This document shows, piece by piece, positions 34,376-41,792 of a stretch of DNA of 64,000 nt (positions within the stretch are counted from its first letter, which is position 1; each line of letters begins with the position of its first letter). Position numbers and translations under genes: made by a program. Source of the DNA: Hymenobacter canadensis (GTDB lineage: Bacteria; Bacteroidota; Bacteroidia; Cytophagales; Hymenobacteraceae); assembly GCF_027359925.1 (NCBI RefSeq), contig NZ_CP114767.1, forward strand, positions 1,240,001-1,304,000. Direction: 5' to 3'. Below the pieces are notes generated by a model that worked only from the letters and a program-made list of their open reading frames with translations, searched no databases and was not told the origin of the DNA.

Positions 34376-35608
34376 ATGCCGCTCTCCGACCATATCCGCA
34401 CCCTGCTCCGGGACCATGACTGCGTCATCATCCCCGATTTTGGCGGCCTGATTGCCGACTACGCCCCCGCCCGCATTCATCCGGTGCGGCACACGCTGGC
34501 GCCGCCGGCCAAGCGCGTAGCCTTCAACCAGTCCCTGACCCGCAACGACGGGCTGCTGGTGGATGCGCTGAGCGCGCGCCTGAACCTGAGCACGGCGCAG
34601 GCCCGCCAGCTGGTGCGCGAGGCCGTAGCCCGCATGCAGGAAGAGCTGGACGCCACCCAGCGCGCCGAGCTGAGCGGTATCGGCACGTTCCGCCGTTCCG
34701 CCGGCCGCGGCCTGGAGTTTGAGTACACCGGCACCGATAACCTGCTGTCGGCCAGCTTTGGTCTGCCGGAGCTGGTGTCGCGCCCGGTGCGCGCTACGGA
34801 TGCGCTGAACTCGCGCGAGCGGCAGCCGGCCGTGCCGCAGCTGGCCACTGTGCGCCGCCGCGCCTCGCGGCTGGTCTACAACGCCCTCACCGCCGTGGTG
34901 GTAGGGCTGATGTTCTCAGCCAGCTACATGTTCGCCGATCAGCAGGGCTACCTGCCCCAGAGTTTGCGCCTGCCGGCTTTCCAGGAGGTAAGTGCCACTA
35001 CGCCGGCCACGCCGCAGCCTGCTGTGGCAGCGCCGGCTATCAGTCGCCAGCAGGCGGCCCTCACGCCCTCCGATAACTACGTAGCCCCGGCCGCCGCTAC
35101 CCCGGCCACTGAAGTAGCCGTGGCTACGCCCGCCGTAGCCACCAAGCCTGCTGCGGCTCCAGTGGCGGCCGTGGTGCGGAAAGCGCCGGTATCCGCGGCG
35201 GCTGTGAAAGTAGCACCAGTCGCTGCCGCCAAGGCCGTAGCCGTGAAGCCCGTGAGCAAGGACGTGCAGGGGCCGGCCGCCAAATCGGCCAAAGCTGCCG
35301 TGAAAGCGCCGGGCTGGGAAAAAGCCCGGGCCGGTAATGCAACCCCGGTAGCCAGCACCGCGACAATTAACAGCCGCACCAATCGTTACTACGTGGTGGC
35401 CGGTTCCTACACCAGCCTCGTTAATGCCGAAAAAGGCCGTCAGGCCCTGATTCGGTTGGGCCACCCGGCCCGCGTGATTCTGCCGCAGGCCGGCAGCCGG
35501 CAGTTCAAGCTCTCCGTTGCCGATTACGCCGACCGCACCTCGGCCGACCGGCAGGCCACCATCCTGCGCAAGCGGATGGGTTCCTCTCTCTGGGTACTCA
35601 ATTACTAG
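34376..35608 (+). CDS. HU-like (CCDC81-type) and SPOR domain membrane protein
   Basis: 410 residues. Residues 1-130 match the bacterial HU-CCDC81 module (DHDCVIIPDFGGLIADYAPA, followed by the helical AFNQSLTRNDGLL). One membrane helix lies near residues 163-185. A long Ala/Val/Pro-rich linker precedes a C-terminal SPOR domain (RYYVVAGSYTSLVNAEKGRQ...). SPOR domains bind denuded peptidoglycan at division sites. The N-domain is cytoplasmic, so the protein could link DNA or cytoplasmic partners to the cell wall (inference). It precedes exbB by 1 bp and is likely co-transcribed. Confidence 0.88.
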   Translation: MPLSDHIRTLLRDHDCVIIPDFGGLIADYAPARIHPVRHTLAPPAKRVAFNQSLTRNDGLLVDALSARLNLSTAQARQLVREAVARMQEELDATQRAELSGIGTFRRSAGRGLEFEYTGTDNLLSASFGLPELVSRPVRATDALNSRERQPAVPQLATVRRRASRLVYNALTAVVVGLMFSASYMFADQQGYLPQSLRLPAFQEVSATTPATPQPAVAAPAISRQQAALTPSDNYVAPAAATPATEVAVATPAVATKPAAAPVAAVVRKAPVSAAAVKVAPVAAAKAVAVKPVSKDVQGPAAKSAKAAVKAPGWEKARAGNATPVASTATINSRTNRYYVVAGSYTSLVNAEKGRQALIRLGHPARVILPQAGSRQFKLSVADYADRTSADRQATILRKRMGSSLWVLNY

Positions 35609-35609
35609 C

Positions 35610-36341
35610 ATGACCGTATTGCTTTCCCTGCTGCTTCAGATGCAAGTCGGCAGCGCGCCCGCCGCCGGCGCGGCCACCGCCGACTCCACCGCCACGGCCG
35701 CTAACGCGGCTGCCAACGCCGCCGCCGCCGACCTCTCGCTGGTGGATTTGATTGTGAAGGGCGGGGGCATCATGATTCCGCTGTTTCTGCTCTCGTTTGT
35801 GTCGCTCTACATCATCATTGAGCGCTACATCACCATCCGCAAAGCCGCGGCCGTGCCGGAGTCGTTCATGCCCGGCATCCGCAACCTGATGGTGAAAGGC
35901 GACCTGCAGGGAGCCAAAATGCTGTGCGCCCAGACGGCCACGCCGCTGGCCCGCATGATCGAGAAAGGCATCCGCCGCATCGGCCTGCCGCTGAAAGACA
36001 TCGAAACCAGCGTGGAAAACGTGGGCAAGGTGGAAATCGCGCGCCTCGAAAAGAACATCAGCATCCTGGGCATCATTGCCGGCATTGCGCCGATGCTGGG
36101 CTTTGTGGGTACCATCATCGGGGTTATCAAGATTTTCTACGCCATCAGCGCCACAGGCGACTTCGGCATTGCCCAGATTTCGGGCGGTCTGTACACCAAG
36201 ATGGTGACGTCGGCCACCGGCCTGATCGTGGGCATCATCGCCCACATCGGCTACCACTGGCTCAGCATCATGGTCGAGCGCCTGGTGTTCCGCATGGAAA
36301 ATTCGGCCATCGAGTTCATGGACATCCTGCAGGACAACTAG
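35610..36341 (+). CDS. exbB: MotA/TolQ/ExbB proton channel family protein
   Basis: 243 residues from ATG 35610. An N-terminal Ala/Thr-rich periplasmic stretch precedes a first helix (IMIPLFLLSFVSLYIIIERY). The conserved MotA/ExbB block follows, with LGIIAGIAPMLGFVGTIIGVI and GLYTKMVTSATGLIVGIIAHIGY. It forms the proton-driven stator with ExbD and energises TonB, or Tol in cell division. Context with exbD and a TonB gene favours the TonB function, though the SPOR gene next door leaves a Tol-like role open. Confidence 0.92.
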   Translation: MTVLLSLLLQMQVGSAPAAGAATADSTATAANAAANAAAADLSLVDLIVKGGGIMIPLFLLSFVSLYIIIERYITIRKAAAVPESFMPGIRNLMVKGDLQGAKMLCAQTATPLARMIEKGIRRIGLPLKDIETSVENVGKVEIARLEKNISILGIIAGIAPMLGFVGTIIGVIKIFYAISATGDFGIAQISGGLYTKMVTSATGLIVGIIAHIGYHWLSIMVERLVFRMENSAIEFMDILQDN

Positions 36342-36347
36342 GTGAGC

Positions 36348-36428
36348 AACTGAGTAGCGGAGTAACTGAGTAGGTTTTCCTTCTGCCCAGTTGTCTGCAC
36401 ATCTACTCAGTTACTCCGCTACTCAGTT
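36348..36428. repeat. 26-bp perfect inverted repeat AACTGAGTAGCGG
   Basis: Arms 36348-36373 and 36403-36428 are exact complements made of units such as GAGTAACT and GAGTAGCG. It fills the exbB-exbD gap, ending 6 bp before exbD. A split copy lies at 46074-46277. Confidence 0.95.
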
Positions 36429-36433
36429 ACTCT

Positions 36434-36844
36434 ATGAACCTCAGCCGCCGCCGTAAGCTTTCCTCGCACGTCGAAACCAGCTCGATGAACGACATCATGT
36501 TCTTTTTGATGCTGTTCTTCCTGATTGTGTCGACGATGGTGAACCCCAACATCATCAAGCTGATGCTGCCCAATGCCAAAAGCAGCAAGCAGATGATGAA
36601 GCAGCCCATTACGATTTCCGTGGATGCGGCCGGCGGTTACTTCATCGACCGACAGCCCACCAGCGCCGCGCAGCTCGAAAGCGAGCTGCAGCGCCGCGTG
36701 CAGGGTCTCGACAGTCCCACCGCCGTGCTGCGCGTAGATGCCTCCCTGAACGTGCAGAAGCTCGTAGACATCCTGGAAATCGGCAACCGCCTCAAGATTA
36801 AAATGGTGATGGCCACCCAGGCCCAGCAAGCCGCCGGGAAATGA
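36434..36844 (+). CDS. exbD: Biopolymer transport protein ExbD/TolR
   Basis: 136 residues. One membrane helix near the N-terminus (MNDIMFFLMLFFLIVSTMV) contains the Asp of DI that carries protons in ExbD. A periplasmic domain follows (LRVDASLNVQKLVDILEIG). It partners ExbB in the stator. Spacing to exbB is filled by a hairpin repeat, as is spacing to tonB. Confidence 0.92.
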   Translation: MNLSRRRKLSSHVETSSMNDIMFFLMLFFLIVSTMVNPNIIKLMLPNAKSSKQMMKQPITISVDAAGGYFIDRQPTSAAQLESELQRRVQGLDSPTAVLRVDASLNVQKLVDILEIGNRLKIKMVMATQAQQAAGK

Positions 36845-36924
36845 GTTGTTGGTTGTCAGTTGTTAGTTGTCAGCCCTGAGACAACAACTGCTAACTGACA
36901 ACCAACAACTGACAACTAACAACT
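36845..36924. repeat. Inverted repeat of GTTGTCA/GTTGTTA 7-nt units
   Basis: The left block (36845-36873) is repeats of TTGTCAG/TTGTTAG with a 7-nt period. The right block (about 36888-36924) is the complementary sense. It ends 3 bp before the tonB ATG and begins immediately after the exbD stop. Confidence 0.9.
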
Positions 36925-36927
36925 AAA

Positions 36928-37812
36928 ATGGAATACCGCGAAGAACATCGGAAGGAAGCCTTGGTTGGCACCGTGCTGCTGCACGCGGCCCTGGCTGCCG
37001 TGTTCTTCTTCACCGTGTTCAAAGGTCCTGATCCGCCCCTCGACGCGCTGGGTGGCGACGGCGTGGAGCTGAACTACGGCGTGGACGAAGCCGGCTCCGG
37101 CGACATCCAGAGCCTGGCCACCGCCAACGACTCGCGCAACCGCGAGGACAGCCGCCCGCCCGCCTCCAACCCCGACCCGCAGCCCACGCCGCCGCAGCCC
37201 CAAACGGCGCCGCCCGTACTGCAGCAGGCCGCCGAGGCCCGCACCGTCACGAGTGAGGCCGAGGAAAGCCCTGTAACGGCCCCGCCGGTGGAGAAACCGT
37301 CGCCGTCTCCGCGTGAGGAGGTGAAGGAAGCGCCCCGGCCTGTGGAGCGTCCGCGCACCCTCTACACCCCCAAAGGCAGCGCCAATGGCGGCGGCAACGG
37401 CGTGAACGGCAGCAGCAACGCACCCACCGGTAACAACAACGGCGACCGGCCCGGCTCCGTTGGTGACCAGGGTGACCCAAATGGCTCGCTGGATGCCAAG
37501 GCCCTCTACGGCCAGCCCGGTAGCGGCGGCAGCGGCAGCAGCCCCGGCTCGGGCGGCCTCGAAATGAGCGGCTGGGCTTTCGTGAACCGCCCCACGGCCG
37601 CAGCCCTCGACAACAACTCGGGCTTCGTGCGCTTCAAGATTAAAGTGAGTGCCGACGGCGAAGTGGAAGCCGTAACCAAAGTCTCCGGCAACGTGTCGGC
37701 GGCGCAGGAGCGGGCCTGTCGCGACGCGCTGGAAAACGCTGAGTTCCGCCGCACCAACTCTGCCAACGGCGGCGGCACCGGGTTCTACACGTTCCGCTTT
37801 ACAGTCCGCTAG
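36928..37812 (+). CDS. tonB: Energy transducer TonB
   Basis: 294 residues. A membrane anchor (about 12-34, LVGTVLLHAALAAVFFFTVF) is followed by a long Pro/Glu and then Gly/Asn-rich periplasmic linker. The C-terminal ~80 residues are a TonB-type domain (FVRFKIKVSADGEVEAVTKVSG ending in TFRFTVR). It transmits the ExbBD proton-motive energy to outer-membrane receptors such as the one at 47003. It is the last gene of the exb-ton run, and a terminator follows. Confidence 0.9.
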   Translation: MEYREEHRKEALVGTVLLHAALAAVFFFTVFKGPDPPLDALGGDGVELNYGVDEAGSGDIQSLATANDSRNREDSRPPASNPDPQPTPPQPQTAPPVLQQAAEARTVTSEAEESPVTAPPVEKPSPSPREEVKEAPRPVERPRTLYTPKGSANGGGNGVNGSSNAPTGNNNGDRPGSVGDQGDPNGSLDAKALYGQPGSGGSGSSPGSGGLEMSGWAFVNRPTAAALDNNSGFVRFKIKVSADGEVEAVTKVSGNVSAAQERACRDALENAEFRRTNSANGGGTGFYTFRFTVR

Positions 37813-37839
37813 ACTTTCAAACGATTAAAACCACACCGG

Positions 37840-37877
37840 GCCGCCGGCTGGAGAAATCCGGCCGGCGGCTTTGTTTT
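37840..37877 (+). terminator. Terminator after tonB
   Basis: The 9-bp stem GCCGCCGGC (37840-37848) with its complement (37861-37869) is followed by TTTGTTTT. Confidence 0.75.
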
Positions 37878-37883
37878 GCGGGC

Positions 37884-37969
37884 AGTAGCGCGAACTTTGT
37901 AGTTCGCGCCCCGCGCCGTTGCAGTCATCCGAACGGCGCGGGGACGCGAACTACAAAGTTCGCGCTACT
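37884..37969. repeat. Inverted repeat, AGTAGCGCGAACTTTG family
   Basis: The 25-bp perfect arms 37884-37908 and 37945-37969 are identical to those at 27818-27909. The inner GGCGCGGGG parts also pair. It ends 14 bp before folC. Confidence 0.95.
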
Positions 37970-37983
37970 GCTTTCCTGCCTCC

Positions 37984-39285
37984 ATGACCTACCAGCAAAC
38001 CCTCGATTACCTGTATAGCCAGCTGCCCATGTTTCAGCGGGTGGGCGAGGCCGGCTACAAGCCGGGGCTGGGACGGACCGAGGCGCTGGCCGCGGCCATG
38101 GGCAACCCCGAGCGGCAGCTGCGGTGCGTGCACGTGGCGGGCACCAACGGCAAGGGCAGCAGCTCCAACCTGCTGGCGGCGGTGCTGCAGGCGGCCGGCT
38201 ACAAGGTGGGCCTCTACACCTCGCCTCACCTCAAGGAATTCACGGAGCGCATCAAAATCAACGGGCAGGACCTGACGCCGGAGTATCTGGTGGCGTGGGT
38301 GGCGCGCTGGCAGCCGCTGTTTGCCGAGCTGCAGCCCTCGTTTTTCGAGATGTGCGTGGCACTGGCCTTCGCTTACTTCGCCGAGGAGCAGGTAGACGTG
38401 GCCGTGGTGGAAGTGGGGCTGGGCGGCCGCCTGGATTCCACCAACATCATTACGCCGCTCGTCTCGCTTATCACCAACATCAGCTACGACCACCAGAACC
38501 TGCTCGGCAACACGCTGCCGCTGATTGCGGGCGAGAAGGCCGGCATCATCAAGCCCGGCGTGCCGGCCATCATCAGCCAGACCCAGCCCGAGGTGCAGGC
38601 TGTGTTCGAGCAGAAGGCGGCGGCCGAACAGGCGCCGCTGCTCTTCGCCGACCAGCACTACCTCGCCGAGCTGGCCGCGCCCACGGCCCCCGACGACGAC
38701 ACCCAGCTCCTCACCATCACCCGGCCCGACGGCCAGCTGCTGCTCTCCGAGCTGGAGCTGGGGTTGGTGGGCGACTACCAGCGACTGAACCTGCCTGGCG
38801 TGCTGGCCGTGGTAGACGAGCTGCGCCGCCAGGGTTTCACGATTCCGGAGGCGGCCGTGCGCGAAGGGCTGCGCGAGGTGCGCCGCCTCACCGGTTTTCT
38901 GGGCCGCTGGACTATCCTGGGCCGCCAGCCACTTGTTATCTGCGACACGGGCCACAACGAGGCCGGCATCCGCTTCATCGTGGGGCAGCTGGCGCGCCTG
39001 CCGATGCAGCGGCTGCACTTTGTGCTGGGCGTGGTCAATGACAAGGACGTGAGCAAGATGCTGAGTTTGCTGCCGCTGCACGCCACCTACTATTTTTGCC
39101 AGGCCACTATTCCGCGGGCCCTGCCGGCTGCTGAGCTGGCTGAGCGCGCTGCTGCCGTAGGACTGCAGGGCACCGTCTGGGGCCCGGTTCCGGCGGCCGT
39201 GGACGCCGCCCGGGCCGCCGCCGCCCCTGATGATGTGGTGTTCATCGGGGGCAGTACCTTTGTGGTTGCCGAGGTAGACTTTTAA
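37984..39285 (+). CDS. folC: Bifunctional folylpolyglutamate/dihydrofolate synthase
   Basis: 433 residues. The ATP P-loop region is HVAGTNGKGSSSNLLAAVLQ. VEVGLGGRLDSTNII and ISYDHQNLLGNTL are conserved FolC/Mur-ligase motifs; the C-terminal ligase domain contains CDTGHNEAGI. It adds glutamate to dihydropteroate and to tetrahydrofolates. The FPGS-only function cannot be excluded. Confidence 0.94.
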   Translation: MTYQQTLDYLYSQLPMFQRVGEAGYKPGLGRTEALAAAMGNPERQLRCVHVAGTNGKGSSSNLLAAVLQAAGYKVGLYTSPHLKEFTERIKINGQDLTPEYLVAWVARWQPLFAELQPSFFEMCVALAFAYFAEEQVDVAVVEVGLGGRLDSTNIITPLVSLITNISYDHQNLLGNTLPLIAGEKAGIIKPGVPAIISQTQPEVQAVFEQKAAAEQAPLLFADQHYLAELAAPTAPDDDTQLLTITRPDGQLLLSELELGLVGDYQRLNLPGVLAVVDELRRQGFTIPEAAVREGLREVRRLTGFLGRWTILGRQPLVICDTGHNEAGIRFIVGQLARLPMQRLHFVLGVVNDKDVSKMLSLLPLHATYYFCQATIPRALPAAELAERAAAVGLQGTVWGPVPAAVDAARAAAAPDDVVFIGGSTFVVAEVDF

Positions 39286-39353
39286 GTTGTCAGCGGCTAG
39301 TTGTCGGTTGTCAGTGAGTATTTCTGACAACCGACAACTAGCCGCTGACAACC
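39285..39353. repeat. 30-bp inverted repeat of GTTGTCA-type 7-nt units
   Basis: Arms 39285-39314 and 39324-39353 match at 29 of 30 positions. The first base overlaps the folC stop codon, and the element lies just before trmB. Confidence 0.92.
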
Positions 39354-39376
39354 GACAACTAAACAACCAACAGACA

Positions 39377-40039
39377 GTGCCCCGTATCAAACTTCAACGC
39401 TTCGCCGAAAACGCCGAACGGCCCGACATTGTAGAACCCGGCAAAGCCAATTACGAGCAGCTGCGCGGCCGCTGGCACGAAGACTTCTTCGGCACTCCGC
39501 ACCCCATCACCCTGGAAGTAGGCTGCGGCAAGGGCGAATACACGGTGGGTTTGGCCGCCCGCTATCCGGAGCGCAGCTTTCTGGGCCTCGACATCAAAGG
39601 CGAAAGAATCTGGCGCGGTAGCAAGCGGGCCGAGGAGCAGGGCCTGCGCAACGTGGGCTTCGTGCGCACCCGGGCCCTCGATTTGCTGCAGCATTTCGCG
39701 CCCGCCGAACTGGCCGAAATCTGGATAACCTTTCCCGATCCGCGCCCCCGCGACCGGGACATCAAGCGCCGCCTTACTTCGCCGCGCTTCCTCAACCTGT
39801 ACCAGCAGATTCTGCGGCCCGGCGGTCTCGTGCACCTCAAAACCGACAACGAAGCCTTGTTCGACTATACCCTGGAAATGCTGGCCGAGCGGCCCGGCGT
39901 GCAGATCCTGGCCCAGACCAAAGACCTCTACGCCACGCCCGAGCTGCTCCCGCACGCCGAGGACATCGTCACCAACTTCGAGAGCAAGTACCGCGCCCAG
40001 GGCGTGCCCATCAAATACGTGCAGTTTCAGCTGAGTTAG
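39377..40039 (+). CDS. trmB: tRNA (guanine-N7)-methyltransferase
   Basis: 220 residues from GTG 39377, since upstream codons are repeat-derived. The SAM-binding motif is LEVGCGKGEYTVGLA, followed by LGLDIKGERIWRG. IWITFPDPRPRDRDIKRRLTSPRFL is the TrmB signature. It methylates G46 of tRNA with SAM. folC lies just upstream on the same strand. Confidence 0.94.
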   Translation: MPRIKLQRFAENAERPDIVEPGKANYEQLRGRWHEDFFGTPHPITLEVGCGKGEYTVGLAARYPERSFLGLDIKGERIWRGSKRAEEQGLRNVGFVRTRALDLLQHFAPAELAEIWITFPDPRPRDRDIKRRLTSPRFLNLYQQILRPGGLVHLKTDNEALFDYTLEMLAERPGVQILAQTKDLYATPELLPHAEDIVTNFESKYRAQGVPIKYVQFQLS

Positions 40040-40095
40040 GCTACCATAAACAGCTAAGCCGGCCGCGTAGAACGCTCCCCGTCCCAGTAGAAAGT

Positions 40096-40935
40096 ATGCA
40101 ACCACTGCCCGTTCTGGATACTGCGCACCTGTTCCCGGTAGTGGACGCGCACCTGATTGCGCTGCTGCGGGCTCTGGCCCCGGCCGACTGGGAGCAACCC
40201 ACGCTGGCCCCGCTGTGGCGGGTGCGCGACGTGGCCCTGCACCTGCTCGACGGCAACCTGCGGACCTTGTCCATGTTGCGCGACGGGCATTTTGGGGGCG
40301 CAGGGCCCGCCAGCCCGGCCTACGCCGATGTGGTGGAGTACCTCAACGGCCTCAACAACGAGTGGGTAGCTGCCGGCCAGCGTCTCAGCCCAGCCATCCT
40401 CACGTGGCTGCTGGAGCTGAGCGGGCCGGCCTACAGTGCCTACATCAGCTCGTTGCCGCCTTTTGAGGTGGCCGCCTTTCCAGTGGCCTGGGCCGGCGAA
40501 GAAACGTCCCTCAACTGGTTTCACGTAGCCCGCGAGTACACCGAAAAGTGGCACCATCAGCAGCAGATCCGGCAGGCGGTAGGGCAGGAGGCGGTAATTT
40601 TCGCGCCCGAGCTGTATCAGCCGTTTCTGAGTACCTGCCTGCGGGCGTTGCCGCACCACTACCGCAAAGTGCCGGCCCCGGCGGGCGCGGTGGTGGCGCT
40701 GGCCATTACGGGCGCGGGTGGCGGCAGCTGGTATCTGCGGCGGGCCGAAACCAGTTGGGAGCTGGGCACCGGGTATACCGGGCCGGTAGCTACCCAAATC
40801 ATACTGGACGGGAACGTGGCGTGGCGACTATTCACGAAAAGCCTGCCGCGCGAGCTGGCGGTACAGCACATGCAAGTGGAGGGCGACTGGGCGTTGGCCG
40901 ACCCGCTGCTTGGTCTGATAACCGTGATGGCCTGA
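40096..40935 (+). CDS. DinB-superfamily (maleylpyruvate isomerase N-domain) protein
   Basis: 279 residues. The N-terminal four-helix bundle begins DTAHLFPVVDAHLIALLRAL and contains RVRDVALHLLDGNLRTL. A later segment, FHVAREYTEKWHHQQQIRQAVG, supplies the third metal-binding His, as in mycothiol-dependent maleylpyruvate isomerase. Related enzymes use a low-molecular-weight thiol; because bshB1 is present, bacillithiol would be the likely cofactor (inference). Substrate unknown. It ends 30 bp from the convergent TrpF-like gene. Confidence 0.72.
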   Translation: MQPLPVLDTAHLFPVVDAHLIALLRALAPADWEQPTLAPLWRVRDVALHLLDGNLRTLSMLRDGHFGGAGPASPAYADVVEYLNGLNNEWVAAGQRLSPAILTWLLELSGPAYSAYISSLPPFEVAAFPVAWAGEETSLNWFHVAREYTEKWHHQQQIRQAVGQEAVIFAPELYQPFLSTCLRALPHHYRKVPAPAGAVVALAITGAGGGSWYLRRAETSWELGTGYTGPVATQIILDGNVAWRLFTKSLPRELAVQHMQVEGDWALADPLLGLITVMA

Positions 40936-40965
40936 TGGCTGACTCGCGGCCCGGAACAGGTAGGC

Positions 40966-41595
40966 CTACGCTTCCAGCTCCTCGAACACGGCTTCCAACT
41001 CGGTGAAGTCGCGCAGGCCGGGCTTGATTTCGTCGCCGCCTTCCAGCACGATGCCGGCCGGGCGCACCGTTTCCACTAGTTTCCGGACGGAGCCGCCGGT
41101 GCTGGCCGCAAAGCCGGCCCCCAGCCACAGCGGAAACATGCGGGCCTGCTGGGTGAGCCGGGTGAGTTGAATGGCGGAAAGGGGCTCTGCCGGCGGTATG
41201 GCCAGCACAAAGCCAGTGAGGTAGGGATGCTGGTCGCGGAAGCGGGTGTCCACGTCCTCGGGCAGCATGTCCGGAATCCAGGTGACGAGCTTCTGAGCCG
41301 GCAGCGCCAGCTGCGCCAGGTCGGCGGGCGTGCGGCGCCGGTGCAGCAGCACGTCTCTCAGCCCGCACTGGGCGGCTATGGCATTGATGCCGGTAGCTGG
41401 CATCGTATCAAACTCGCCGACCAGCTCGATGCCGGCCACCCAGCCGCTGATTTCCTGCACGGCCTCGGGCGTGAGGTAGCCGGGTAAGGCGGGGTCAAGC
41501 AGGAAGGAGAGGCGGTCGGCGCCCATGCCGGCGCAGTAGCGGGCATCGGAGAGGTTGTTGATACCGCGCACCAGCACGGACGTGAGCAAAGCCAT
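40966..41595 (-). CDS. TrpF-like (phosphoribosylanthranilate isomerase fold) protein lacking the catalytic Cys
   Basis: 209 residues from ATG 41595. The N-terminus SVLVRGINNLSDARYCAGMGADRLSFLLDP aligns with the TrpF consensus KxCGI(T/N)xxxDA...GAD. Here the catalytic Cys is replaced by Arg. The rest follows a (beta/alpha)8 pattern, with a phosphate-loop-like GIVLEGGDEIKPGLRDF near the end. Loss of the general base argues against tryptophan synthesis, and no trp genes are adjacent. It may be a paralogue with a new role. Called TrpF-like only. Confidence 0.72.
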   Translation of the reverse strand: MALLTSVLVRGINNLSDARYCAGMGADRLSFLLDPALPGYLTPEAVQEISGWVAGIELVGEFDTMPATGINAIAAQCGLRDVLLHRRRTPADLAQLALPAQKLVTWIPDMLPEDVDTRFRDQHPYLTGFVLAIPPAEPLSAIQLTRLTQQARMFPLWLGAGFAASTGGSVRKLVETVRPAGIVLEGGDEIKPGLRDFTELEAVFEELEA

Positions 41596-41742
41596 AGCAA
41601 AACAGAATTTAGGCGCGCCGCACACCCCCGGCAGGGGCAGGAGCACAACAAACAGAGCGCGAAAGTACAGATTCCGGCCGGCCCGGCGCGTTTCTTCGGC
41701 GCGGTTTCGGTAGGGAAGAAACCACGAGCCCGCCGCGGCTGT

Positions 41743-41750
41743 TATCTTTG
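41743..41750 (+). promoter_or_regulatory. -7 element upstream of mnmA
   Basis: TATCTTTG matches TAnnTTTG exactly, 42 bp before the ATG. No matching -33 element was found. Confidence 0.5.
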
Positions 41751-41792
41751 CCACTGCGGCCGCGGGCCTTGACCCCGCGGGCGCCACTTTCT

